64,000 nt of DNA, taken from Thuidium tamariscinum (lineage: Eukaryota > Streptophyta > Bryopsida > Hypnales > Thuidiaceae). The position numbers and the translations under genes were made by a program. Shown in pieces: positions 48,612-61,106 of this stretch; within the stretch, counting starts at the first letter, position 1; the number at the start of each line of letters is the position of its first letter. Below the pieces are notes generated by a model. That model had not been told where the DNA came from. It worked only from the letters and a program-made list of their open reading frames with translations, and did no database searches. Where the stretch lies: the NCBI GenBank assembly GCA_947034885.2, contig OX344753.2, forward strand, positions 21,204,001 through 21,268,000. Reading direction: 5' to 3'.

Positions 48612-49458
48612 TTAAGGTAGAAGGCTCAGAAACCGCTCATCTAAGGGCTGGTTCGCATTTTTACAGTATTTCTTTAGATGGGAACATTTTTATCTCATTT
48701 TTCAGACCAAGAGAAATTGATGGAAAATTTAGCCCAAGTGGTTTCATATTTTTTGAAACATTATTGAATTACTTATGAATTTTCAAAGGAGATGTGTCCT
48801 AGGTCCCTATTTATGTTCGTAGGTCCTTCATATACTGTTCACTTGCAATTCTAAAGAAAAATGGGGAAAGCAAAGACAATGATTGGCTCTTGCGATAAAG
48901 AATGCTTTTTCCTTCACTTCATTCAATGACTCATGAGGTCAATTTATAAATTGCATCATGTCCATTCTACAACCAGTTATAGGGGCGGTCTTAATGCCCG
49001 AACTGTTTTCGAGCCCTCTACCTTACCATAACAAGCCTGATAGACATTTGAGCAACAAAACATTCTCATGTATGGTAGAGGGACTGATAACCAATAAAAG
49101 AAGGACACGTGGACATGATCTAGAGTAAGATAGAAGGCTCTTAAATGGAGTGGGTTCTAAAATGGTGTCCCTACCTTAAATATACAATATTTGTACATGT
49201 TGCTTTTTCATAACTTTCAACAAAACACTGACAATGTACATTTTAGCTAGGGTACCATTTTAGAGCCCTATGCCCTTTCAACTTCAAAATTTGATAACTA
49301 ATTCCATAAAGCTCCAAAAAATATGAAACGACTTGGGTTAGATGTTAATTCCACTTGTCTTTCAAGAAAAATATAGTGAAAAATATTTCAAGATGTTAAA
49401 CCTCCCCAAAATTCGATTTCAGCCCTTAGATGGGCGATTACTGAGCCTTCTACCTTAG
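48612..49458. mobile_element. Foldback element, TAAGGTAGAAGGCTCAG ends
   Basis: AAGGTAGAAGGCTCAG..CATCTAAGGGCTG at the left is mirrored by CAGCCCTTAGATGGGCG..CTGAGCCTTCTACCTTAG at the right. Inner arms also pair: the left-arm CCCAAGTGGTTTCATATTTT is mirrored by AAATATGAAACGACTTGGG near 49320. GGTAGAAGGCTC motifs recur inside (about 49010 and 49130), hinting at a nested relative. No coding capacity. Confidence 0.75.
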
Positions 49459-52400
49459 TGCAAGGCACAACAAATATTTCCGGAGGTGCATAGACAAAAA
49501 TGATGGGAATTGCAATTTTTTTTCTTAAAATTTTAGCTCTTGAATTGAAATTAAAATGAATTTTGAAAGGCAAAAGTTGAACTTGACCCGTGACCAACAC
49601 CTACAGTCATCTAATTCTAATCATTCAAAAACTACTTTCACGCTCATTGCTTCTTACTTTGTTGCTCACTTATGTATCATTAATTTATTGGTTCAAAAAA
49701 GATTTTAAAAAGCACATTTCAAGGGGAAAAAAATGGAAATTTGTTCCAATCTTGGTTGAAAAAAGGGTACCGGATTGATTGTTGATGGGGCCCTAATTAT
49801 TAATAGGTCCTACTACTATATTTGTCAAACAAAATTTGTTAACAATTATAAATAATAAGCTTGGAGCATTCATATTGCAACGCTAGAAAGAGGCCCTTCA
49901 ATCAATTTTGGTGCGTCACAACCTTGTCATGTGATTCAATAGGGACACACCAAATTTATATTTTGTAAAAATTGTCTCAAACCCCTAGGCATGGAGGTTG
50001 AGGTCCACGCATCAAATCCACATGGAAATACATTTCTCTTTTCCTTTGATCTTTTTGTTGGATTTTTGGACCATGTAGGTTAAAGGATTTAGCAAAGAGT
50101 ATAATTTCCAATATTTTAAATTTTTTTAGGGAGGTGGATCAATGGGTTTGAATTGAAGAATTAGTTTGATAGGTCTTATAGATTTGAGAAATTATCTACA
50201 CAAAGGAAAAAAAAAGATTTCTATTATCAACTCATACTTTTGTTCTTTAATTATGACTTTATATTGATTCAACAATTAAAGAACTTAGATTACACTTCAA
50301 CAATTCTAATCATATATAAAATTTGATAACCAAACTTCACTATGGGACTCTATATATACACTTAATAATGTAATTTTAGATCATGTTGGATAACCAAGCA
50401 TATGACAATGAGCAATGATTAAAGCCTTAATAATAGCCCCTCCAATCTAACAAAAGTGCACTCTCCAAAGCAACTTTAAAGAGTCTAGTTTTGAGAGTTG
50501 CACTCCAAATACTCTTATTGTACAACAAGAATTGAACTTTTAGTAAGGTAAGAGATCAATGAAGTATTTGGGTTCTAAAAACTTCCTATAAGTTTCATAG
50601 GTTGACATCTAACAAAACGATGAGGAATTGGGCAACATTCTCGGTCTAGCTTGAAAAGTCTTTGCAAGGAAAGGTACAAAAACTTTGTTTTGTGGCGTTT
50701 GGACCTAGAATGTGAAATTTATTGCATTTCAAAGTTTTTATGCATTTGAAAATTGAATTAAATACTCCCCCTGTGCCACTTAATTCTTCTAAATCAAGCA
50801 AAATTTATGTCTTAAGTAAAAGCTCCATTTCTTGATTTTTGAACATTGAGTGAGTGTTTGTTGTATTAAATAACCTTTGAGGGGGCTAGAGAAAGTGTGA
50901 AACAATATGGAAGCATTCCTTAAGCTTTCTAAGCTTGGCCTTGGCCATATGAGGCACCTTGTACCAATTGCTTCCTCCAACAATAGAGTTGATGATGCAT
51001 TTAGTGACAATGCTATGAAATTTTGATCATTAAGTAGGCCAAGTTTTCATATTGCAAATATTAAGATTACACAACATGTTTCTAGAATCCCATTGTTGCA
51101 ACTACATTTTATATCACCCAAAATGAGAGGGCTAGCATCATTTACAAAATGTGCTCAAAAATCATACTTTCCATATCGATTTTTGGGTGCCTAAATGACA
51201 AAGCCTAAACTCAAGATTTTATATAGATTTAAAAGATAGGATACTCATTTTCAATTGCATGTATTAGTGACTCTATGATTGAAAATATAGTTAATCTCTA
51301 AAGGGAAAGATTTTTGGAAGCTATTACTGGAACAAAAGAAATGTCTTTTATTTTTGAAAAAACATATTTTTTGCATTGTACATCCAAACTCCACGAACAA
51401 AGACCTTGCACTCCTTTGTACATTGAGCTTTCTATTTGCATCAAGAAGGCAACCTCTTCCATGGTAGCAAAGCTTGCCTTTGCATTCATTTTGTTGTAAT
51501 GGGTTTAAAACTAATAGAATTTTAAAGTTTTACTGCATTAATGCATTAATGCATTGATCAAAAAGCTATTCTAACTTTTATTTTGATTGTTGCAATGGTA
51601 CAAGGTACACAAGTTATTTATTCAAAATTGAAAGAATTTTTTTTAAATCACATATTTTTAGTATCTTTGTTTAGAATTATCTTCGACAAAGCATTGTCCT
51701 CTTGGGATATCATTTCTATATTAAGATTGTAACATATCTTCAGTTGGGTTCATCTCTTCACCCAATGAGAACCTTGAGGTATTTTAAATGTCAAAAATTC
51801 AAGTTTTTTAAAGTCATATCGAAGATTTGTTAGAAAATTAACAAAAGGTTCTAAAAAAAATTAGATGGATAAAATCACACCTTATATAAGGATACATTAG
51901 TGCATGAATAGATGGAAGGGGGCAATAGGTGAAGACTTTACTTAATTCAAAATCTTAAAAAGTGAAGATGTATTCTAAAGTGTAAATTTAGCAATGACTT
52001 TGAAACAAAAAAATTATATATGTATGTATCTCTCTCTCTATATATATTTTAAAATTAAATATATATTTTTAAAACCAAAAAAAGTATAAATCAAAACTAT
52101 ATTTGAATGGTCATCTTTCATTAAGAAAGTAAATTTTAGAATTTAAACAATGTTGGACTCATTAAACTATAGAATGTTTGGAAATTTCTTTTTTTAATCT
52201 ATATCAAATATTCAAATGTTAGGAAGCTAATACAAAAATTTTAGGAGAAAATGGAATGAAATTCAACATTTGATTATAACAATGCATATTGGTAGATGGT
52301 AGTCATCAAAACCTTTATATTTTTATTTGAATATGTAGGTGCAACTATTGTTTAGAGAATTGTGTTTTAGTGCGGTAAACAAGTTGAATCTATATTTGGC

Positions 52401-55400
52401 ATTAGATCCCCAAAAAATGACTTTGAAATATGAAAAAGAAGTCAATGAGGCTATAATAACTATATTATTAATCAATGTTTTGGAAGATGTATTTTCTCCT
52501 TCAATTGAAAAAAGGTAGGCTTCTATAATAGTTATGACTTTTCTAAGCCAATAATTTGTTTTCTAATATAATTAAATTGATTTTTTTTAATAGATTTTAT
52601 TCAATCCATTTTTAAGGGGTTATTTTTTGAATTGAAAAAGGTTACACTTTGAAGTCAAAATTGTTAGTATTTTTAGAATTATGGAATATTTGCAAGTCAA
52701 AGACTTCAAAATTTATATTGTGCTAAATTATTATTCTTAGTTGCAAGTAATGATATATTTTTTCATAACTTTAAAAATCTATAGTACATCAAGATTCTTT
52801 AGAAATTAGCATATAACAACCCTCGCAAGTTGCATCTAATGTACATGATGGGCACTTCTTGTCTCTAGGCAACATTATTGGGTGACAATAAAAGTTCAAT
52901 TTTTTAATGTACAATAAAATGAATAGTCTTGGTATAGGTGTATTATACATTGAGATTGTTATTTACTTGATTATTTTGTATTAAAAAACTAACACAATTT
53001 TTTCAATATAGACAAAGTGCTATTATTTTATTATTAAAATAATAATATTTTCATCATCATGATATTTTTAATAGTTATAATATGGAATTTTAGTCAATCA
53101 TACGAAAATTCACATGTATATACATTTTTTGGTGGATTATCAATGTGAAATTCTATGAAATCTATTAAAAAAATCCGCAAATACTTTTTCAAATTTGATA
53201 GTATCTTTTGAAAAGCTTTTTACATATAAAAAAATATCATAATTTCTTCCAATAAAACCTTCAAAAAAGTTGTAAACTTTTTATTACATATATAAATTAT
53301 CCCTCAAAAGTTTGAATTTTTTTTTAAAAGCTTTATAAATAAAATAATAAGTAATTGCTCTAACATCTATCTCTACTATGAATTGTTGTAAACATTTTTT
53401 TTCTTTAAGTCCATCAATGTAATAATACAAGACCTTCTTTGATGCTTCTTCAATGAATGTCAATTAGATGAAATAGACATTTAAAAACATTTTACCATCC
53501 ACCTTGTTCATGGTTGAGCATTCCAATAACTAGAAATATTTTTTGTAAATCAATTAACCCCTAAACATTTAGAGTCTTCCCTAGAATTGACAATTTGGGA
53601 AAAATCATTATAAAGTACTATCTAAAAGTTGTTCAGTTTAAGTTTGAGAATCCATCTACATAGGTAAATTCACCCATCCTATCACCAATATTTTTCTATA
53701 AATTTTGGAAGGAAAATTTTAAAATTCCTTCTAAATTCATTTACAAGAAAAATATTGTCATTTTTGAGTGAAATTTGTTGAAATGGATTTGAAATGAGGC
53801 TCTCTTGATATGGTAATTTTTTCAATGTTTGTTAATCTTTAAATCTATGGCCTTATTTTTGCAAATCCAATTTCACACTAGAGTCAATGCTATGCTAGGT
53901 GGTTTTTTTTAGTGATTTATCGCCAACTTCTCGCTCTGGCTTACTAGTGTTCATGGCTCCCTCCTAATATTGGCCTATGGAAGGAAGCCACAAAGGGCTT
54001 TACTGTTCATCTATAGTACCAAAAAAACAACGTTGATGCTATTTTGGCTTGATTAACCATTTGACGTACTTCCAAATTTGTAATTTTGGAAATATATGTA
54101 TTTTAGTAACACCAAACCAACTATTAGATAGGACAACAACTTGATAAAGTACCTTGACAAATTGAGATGATTTTCATTGAAGCAATAATGAAAAAAAACA
54201 AGAATAAAAATTTGTTCATCCTCCAAAAATTTGATGTTGGAAAGCTTAAGGGTTTATAGGGAACCATCATCATGAATAGTTCAAAACGCCTATGACATCC
54301 TATAGAGCTATGAATAGTTTAGAATCTTCAGTTAGTGGTGGAAACTAAATATAATCATATAACATTCACTAACTTAATATGCACTAAGTTATCACTACTT
54401 TGGCTCTTCAACAAATAGTTTGGGAATATTTTATAATACTTCATTAGTAGTTAAGTTGAGAGTTGAAGGCTAATATCATGAACAAGGTGCATAAAAGAAA
54501 AATAGTGGGTATGAACTTAAGGATATAATATTGAATGCATTAGATGAAATTTGGCTTCTTAAAGGTCCATTTCCGGCCAGTTCCTCCTATTGTTCCTGCA
54601 ACAGTGAGGGAACGGCTAATAGTAGTCAGCCGATATAAATACAAATAAATAAATAAATTTGAACCATTGAAATTGAAAAAAATTTGAAAAAAAAAAATGA
54701 CATGGTCGTCGCCCAACTACATCAGCTTTCTACTGATCTGCAGTTTTTGCAGTTCTACACTGTGCGGGAACTCACAATCTTCTTTTCACTGAAATCCCCT
54801 CTAGTGTTGTGAAGTTATAGTTTCATCATATCATGGTTTTATTTTATTTTTTATACACATGGCATACCATGACTTTTTCAAGCTCATATTCTCCAACCTA
54901 CTATGAAAATCTCATAACTGTAGTAGAAGGCTTAAAATGCAAGCAATGGGTAATAGTCGTCCATAGGTAAGGAAAAGGAAGCAATTTAAATAAATTGTGA
55001 AATGAAGGATTGTATTTGTGATGAGTAGAATTCAATCTATGTGTATTTATGTTTTATAAGCAAGTGAGAGCTAAGGATGCAATGATTGCTTGATATTCCC
55101 ATTATTGATACGAAATTACAAATTGGCTTCTCTAAAAATAAATTAAAAAAAAATACAAGTAGCTACATTCTAATACACGTACAATACTAAATTCCATAAA
55201 AAAGTATACCGCCTTCACTTCCATACAATAGGCATTGAAGGAAACAATGTTTGCAATGTCCTTGAGAATACCAAAGTAATTAGTTTAAAGTTCTAGGCCA
55301 CCAAATTCACTTAGTAGCCTGAACAAGTTCATGAATACCAGTGGATGTAATTTTCCCCTAGAATCCCCCCCTAAAAAAATGAGCACAATATTTCACCAAC

Positions 55401-55800
55401 CATGCTTAAAAGACGTCAATGATTCATGAGAGAGGGTGTGATCATAGGTGTGGAGGCCTGGAGGGTGAACTTTATTTAGTTCATGAGTTTCCTATGTGAA
55501 TATTGTAGTAGAAGAAACTGTTGTATATGTAAGGTAGGGTAGGCATAGTAGCAAGGCAATTGGCAATGCTTCCTTCAAGCCAAAAAGATGATCAACAATG
55601 TATTAGAGAGTAGCAACACTATAGAAATTGGAATTTACTAAAGGGAGTGAAAATACCATGAGCAATCAATGTACAAGGTAGTGCTAGAAGTAGATAACCA
55701 CTCCCTTAGATTTAGAAAATTCTACATATTATTCAAAGCCTTCAAATTCTATAACTATTATTTTGCATAGCTTCAAAAAGCCATAAATTTTGTGAATTAG
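49459..55800. other. AT-rich gene desert
   Basis: No gene recognised. A GCATTAGATGAAATTTGGCT block near 54537 repeats sequence at 46386. TA and TC microsatellite runs occur near 52020-52060. Confidence 0.5.
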
Positions 55801-55948
55801 AAAATGAAAAGAGAAGTTATTTATACAAAAGAGGTAGTAAGAGGTAAGACAATCCATATGGGATATGAAAGTTAGATTGAGTTTTAGCTCAACCACTCAT
55901 AATGAAGTGAAAACTCAGAATTGTGTGTAATTTCAAGTTTCATTTTGG

Positions 55949-56691
55949 GGGTCATTGCAAGAAAGACCTGTTGAAAAGCGTAGCGTTTTGCATAGTATTC
56001 ACTTTTTTCTTTGGGAGTACTATATAAATAGTAAATCAATTTTTAAAAAAAGTAAAAAATATGTTTGATGTATATACCTTTAAGAAGAAGATACCCTAAG
56101 AAGGAAAAGCATAGAAAAATTCTCTAATTAGGAGAACTAGAAGAGTGCTAAATTTTGTGAAAATTATAACTTTCACTATAGTTTCACATTTTAATTTGTA
56201 AAAAATAGGGAAAGTAATTTTCTTAAAACTAAATTTTTTCCATTTGGAAAGACTTTATGGTAAAGGTATTTCACCAAAATAATGATACGAAAACTATCTT
56301 GATTGTTCAAAAATGTGCACACAAAGGAGGCTTGTTAGCACACATGTAGAGGAAAGAGAATAATGATTTTTAAAATTTCCTTTTGTGGAAATATGCCTAC
56401 TTAGTGTAGAAATAGACCCTAGAAATCTCAGCTCTAAATTATTAATTTAAAGTACTCCTTAGTACTAAAAACCCCTAAACTGCAAAGTGTGACAAATTAG
56501 AGAAATTAGAATTTAAATATAAATTATTTTTGAAAATTTCTGAAAAATAAGGGTTTTAATAAATATAAAGTCATCCATCTTCAATAAAAATTTCAAGTTC
56601 AAAGAGTTAATGCTTCAAAATTTATAGCTCATGACAACTCCATCAGTCAAAGTGTGATGCCAAATAGTACAAGTCTTTCTTGCATTCACCC
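55949..56691. mobile_element. Foldback element, GGGTCATTGC family, copy 4
   Basis: Ends GGGTCATTGCAAGAAAGACC and its inverted partner closing in TTGCATTCACCC. Perfect 4-bp duplication TTGG at 55945-55948 and 56692-56695. Inserted in the arm of a larger inverted repeat. No open frame of note. Confidence 0.82.
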
Positions 56692-56780
56692 TTGGCACAA
56701 TAGAATAATTATTTTCAAAAAATATTTGCACTAAAAAAAGTTGATAAATGAAGTTGACTTTCATCTTTAAGAATTTGTTT

Positions 56781-56918
56781 GTAATTTTGAAACTCCAATC
56801 AAAAGTTATAAACAAAATTCAAAGAGGGGGGGGGTTGGAAGGGACATTTTCTTTGACATTTGTCAACCCCCTCTCTTTGAATTTTGTCTATAACTTTTGA
56901 TTGGAGTTTCAAAATTAC
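56781..56918. repeat. 138-bp hairpin around a G-run
   Basis: GTAATTTTGAAACTCCAATC at the left is the exact complement of the right end. The stem continues through AAAAGTTATA and AATTCAAAGAG on both sides, around a loop with a run of nine G. Probably a small foldback element. Confidence 0.8.
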
Positions 56919-57178
56919 AAAATTGTTTTTAGAAATGAAACCTAACTTAATTTAGCAAATTTTTTTAATTCAAAATTTATAAAAAGTAATTAATCCTTTA
57001 TGCCAAAATGAGGCTTGAAATTATACACAACTCTTAGTTATCACTTCACTATGAGTAGTTGAGCTCAAACTCATTCTAATTTGCATATCCCACATGGATT
57101 GTTTTATCTCCTATGACCCCTCTTGTATGAATAACTTCTCTTCTCATTCTCACACTATACACACAAGTCAAATGGATC

Positions 57179-57427
57179 ATGAAGCTATGTGAATTGAAAG
57201 CCAAAGAATTTGAAGGCATTGTATTATGTATGGATTTTCCTACTATATTTCATAGAATAGGAGAACAATTTGTGAAACAAGGGGAATATGTGTCAATCAA
57301 AGGGAACAAATCAACAATGTTAGAAATTCAAGATGACCGAAGCTTTGCAAACCTTGACCCTGACCCCTCTTGTGCCACGTCCAATATTATGCTAAATTGC
57401 CCTTTCCTCAACTTCGACATAGAATGA
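57179..57427 (+). other. 82-codon open frame, unrecognised
   Basis: Starts with ATG and has a mixed, non-low-complexity composition (FHRIGEQFVKQGEYVSIKG), more protein-like than other short frames in the desert. It lies just outside the inverted repeat at 55.8-57.1 kb. No family is recognised. It could be a relic of a larger element. Confidence 0.25.
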
Positions 57428-58925
57428 TCAAGCTTGCCAAAGTTTGATGTTTAGGACTATTTTTTTTCTTCTTCTTCTAGGTCTAGTTGAAACTAAAACC
57501 CTACCACTCACATTTTGAAAAAATTACTATAATATATGCAAGTCATAAATGATTGAAAAAAGAGCTTCATTTGAATTTTTCTTGAAGCTAGTTTCTTATA
57601 AGAATTTTTTGATACATGTTCCCCAATTTGAAAAGTTATGAATTGTTTTGGATATGTCACCAACTTTATTACAAAAATAATTAAAAAAAATAGTTCAAGA
57701 AAAAAAGTGAAATTAACTTGTGCAAAAGCCTCCCTAAATTAGAAGTGCCCAAAATTTGGATGCCTTTCAAAACACATTTTTAAACTTCAAACACTATAAT
57801 CCCCTAATTTGTGTGGTCAAAACCTTCCATTTTTTTACTACAATATAATGAAGTAGTTTACTTCCAAATCTTATAGTCACATGTAACAAGACTTCATTTG
57901 TCATTTGTATAAGGGCCTTTGCCATCAAAACAAACCATTTTGAATGCTTTTTTGAGAAACATAGTCAAAGAAATTTAGGGGTTAAGTATATAATTTAAAC
58001 TCTAAGTATATTTTGGTAGCACAATCAATTCTGAACCTATTTCCAAGAGTTAATTAAAAGCTCCATAAGGGATGTAGCGATTGGATTGCATAAGTGTCTT
58101 CATTGAATTTGCTAAAGATTTTGTATTTGTTTTAAAAGAAGACATGAAAACCTTTTCCACACTTAATGAAGAAGTAGTTGAAGACCTCTCCTATTATGAC
58201 TCTTCCTAATATTTCAAACTTAGATTTTAATAGACCTCTAACTCTAAAGTGTATATGTTGATGTAGCTATAAAGTGGCTAATAAATGGTCAAATGCATCT
58301 TGATCTCCCTAAAAAATGAATGGTTTTATCCAAACCTCTTGGGAGTTTTCAAGCGTATATGCATCACTTTGTTGTGGAAAGTCCTACAATGAGGAACAAC
58401 AACTTTTCTTAAAGAAGAGGATGCTAAATCCTCAAATCCCAAGAGATGCCTTTTTAGTGTATTTGACAATGTTTACCTTCTTTGCTCTTGATTTGAAATT
58501 CATTTTTCAAATGATCTTTATTGAATTTGAGCCTAGCTAATGAAATAAGTTTATTCAATCTAGTTTCTACTATAGTTTGAAATTTCTTAAAATTCCTAAA
58601 ATTGTATAATTTGAAGCCATTTGAACTTGAAACTTATTACCACGTTTTACTAATTTTTTAATTATAGAATGACACAAAAATTTGGTTTTCACTACAATAT
58701 TCAATACAAAAATATATACGCATGGTGAAAATTTCACTTGTATAGAGCTTATTATATATTTGATATGAATTTTATTTATTTTTAATTTAATTCAAAATAT
58801 TTTCAAACTTTCCTTGAAAAATTTGAAGATTTTATGACATTTAGAAGACATGTGAATTAAACTCTAGAAAAATAATATTACGTAAATAAAAATTTCATTC
58901 ATTTTCAATGACAAAATGAGGCATC
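57428..58925. other. AT-rich intergenic sequence
   Basis: No gene or clear repeat seen. Confidence 0.5.
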
Positions 58926-58929
58926 TTAA

Positions 58930-60475
58930 CCCAATATTGCTTGCCATGCCATTTTTGTGGTGTTTAAATGACTTTGCACCAATGTGGAGGGACATTGAAA
59001 GCAATTTTTCATCCATTTCCTTTCTCTTGACCTTTCACAATGGATTATAAAGAGTACTTAACTCATTATGTAGTCTTGTGAGTGTTTGTTTTGACATGAA
59101 TAAGAAATTAGTAAAAAAAAACTAGATCCCAACATATGTTATTTTCATTGTAATTTGGGAAGTTGTAACTCCTTGTTCTAAATCTGAAATTTCTTCACAA
59201 AAATGATATTTTTTGAATTTGGGCCCAACTAACAAAATGAAGGTCATCTACTCTAGTTTTAGCTTCAATTGGAATTTCCAAAAAATTCGTAATACTGAAT
59301 ATTTTATTGCAATTTGAACTTTGGATATATTTTTGATGTCTTCTATATTCTAATTATGGAATGATATGGGATTTGAGTTTACAGCATGATGTTTGTCCCT
59401 ATAATTTATCCCCATGTTGTAATTTTCAGATTTTTTAAAATAATTTTCTATGTGATTTTTAAAAAAAAATTCACTCTTTCTTCAAAAATTCTCATAAAAA
59501 TCAATTTCCATCAAAAAAATCTACAAATTTCATAAAGTGAAGAAGAAATGTAGCTTCATCTTTGAAAAATAAATATAAAAATTTCATACACATCTAGTCT
59601 AAAATAGAAACAAACTTGAATGATGGCATTGAGACTTAAAATGAGTGGTTATAGGCCCATCCTTTTAGGATTAAGTAAAAAATATTAATGTGAGATCACA
59701 TGATGACTTCAATGTTTTTGGATTAAAGATTAAATAAACAACTTTGTCATTAAATGGTTTGATTTAACCTTGGAGCACCGGCAACGCCATTTTGTGGCAC
59801 TTGGATGACTTTGCTACAATGTCTAAGGAAATTGCTTGTATTTTTTCATTCACTTCTTTTTGCTTGACCTTTCACAAAGGAATATGAAGAGTCCCTAATT
59901 CACTTGGTAGTCATGTGAGTGTTTCTCTTCACATGAATAAGAAATTAGGAAAAAAAACGGATTACAAAATACGCTATTTCAGTGTATTTTGGAAAGTTGT
60001 TGCTCCTTGCTCTAAATCTGAAATTTCTCCACAAAAATGACATTTTTTGAGTTTGAGCCCAACTAACAAAATGAAGGTCATCTACTCTAGTTTCTTCTCC
60101 AATTGGAATTTTGAATATTTTATTGCAATTTGAACTTTGGATGTATTTTCAATGTCTTTTGGATTGTAATTATAGAATGACACGGAAATTGAGTTTACAC
60201 CATGATGTTTGCCACTAAAATGTAAGCACATGGTGAAATTCTCAGATTTTTTGAGATAATATTCTATTGGATATGATTTTTCTTCACTTTTTCTTCAAAA
60301 TTTCTCAGAAAAATCAATTTTTCTCAAAAAAAATCTTTTTTTTTTGAGAAGTACAAAAGACATATAACTTCATCTCTGAAAAACAAATATAAAATTTTTC
60401 ATAGATATATAATCCCGAAATGGTAGCAAACTGAGTGTTCGACACATGGGCTGAAAACTGTGGTTATAGGTCCGG
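58930..60475. repeat. Two-copy direct duplication, about 0.7 kb per unit
   Basis: Unit 1 (about 58930-59670) and unit 2 (about 59783-60475) share ordered blocks: GCCATTTT.TGTGG, CTTGACCTTTCACAA, GTGAGTGTTT, CATGAATAAGAAATTAG, CTAAATCTGAAATTTCT, CCCAACTAACAAAATGAAGG, TTGCAATTTGAACTTTGGAT and GTGGTTATAGG. Divergence is moderate. A spacer of about 110 bp separates them. Confidence 0.85.
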
Positions 60476-60638
60476 CATTTAAGGGTTAGCTTAGAGTAAG
60501 GTCCTACTCCAACTTCATCAAATGTAAGTTGGAGTAAAGCTTTAGTCAATGGCTTGGAGTAATGAGTAAACAGCAAGGAAGTTGGATTAGGGCGGAGCGA
60601 AGAGAACTTCTCCGTACTATGTATTGAGAGGAGAAAAT

Positions 60639-60794
60639 GGGATTAGTTCGTATAATTGGTGAGGTACAAAGGGGATTAGTGAGTATGATTAGTAAGGTAC
60701 AACAGGGATTAGTGAGTATGATTAGTGAGGTACAACGGGGATTAGTGAGTATGATTAGTGAGGTACAACGGGGATTAGTAAGCGCGATTAGTGG
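60639..60794. repeat. 33-bp minisatellite upstream of the TIGR01589-type gene
   Basis: Four full units (60639-60671, 60672-60704, 60705-60737, 60738-60770) and a partial fifth follow the pattern GGGATTAGTGAGTATGATTA then GTGAGGTACAACG. Units 3 and 4 are identical; unit 1 is the most diverged. Because 33 is a multiple of three, the array is open in frames on both strands, which creates repetitive spurious frames at 60546-60869 and 60637-61050. It ends about 310 bp before the gene's ATG. Confidence 0.92.
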
Positions 60795-61106
60795 TAAGCA
60801 GAATCGGGAGGGATGCTCTCGAGAGCGGAGGGGAAGACGGAGGGTGGGCGTGTGCTTTGGATTGTGCATTGTCGCGGTCGCTGTTCGTGTTCCGAGCTTT
60901 CGTCGACGCTTTTTTCTCGCACTTGCACTCTTGCGAAGCTTTCACACGCGCCTGCTCTCTCTCTCCCTCTCGTTCAGATTTTTTTTCTTCCTCTTTGGTT
61001 CTCCGGCGCGTTCCGTGTGTTTATTCTTCGCGAGCGACGCCGGGATGTAGATGGACGCCAGACGGTCGTTGCTGTGAGTGAACCCTCGGTCGGCGTACTT
61101 TACGCC
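60795..61106 (+). promoter_or_regulatory. Promoter / 5' UTR of the TIGR01589-type gene
   Basis: A sharp rise in GC and CG dinucleotides, with a pyrimidine-rich CTCTCTCTCCCTCTCG tract near 60955, typical of plant 5' leaders. No clear TATA box is visible. The ATG at 61107 has a favourable context (GCCATGG). Confidence 0.55.

Larger units (their letters stand above)
55815..57125. repeat. Inverted repeat enclosing two hairpin elements
   Basis: The left arm (about 55845-55945: CAATCCATATGGGATATG, then TGAGTTTTAGCTCAACCACT, then TGTGTGTAATTTCAAG) is mirrored by about 57005-57110 on the right. Between the arms lie the foldback at 55949-56691 and the hairpin at 56781-56918. The TATCCCATATGGATTGT-type block is shared with the inverted repeat at 12.5-14.6 kb, so both belong to one repeat family. 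Confidence 0.72.

Noticed and set aside
60546..61050. Repetitive frames with an 11-residue period upstream of the TIGR01589-type gene
   Set aside because: They are translations of the 33-bp minisatellite, which stays open on both strands because of its length.
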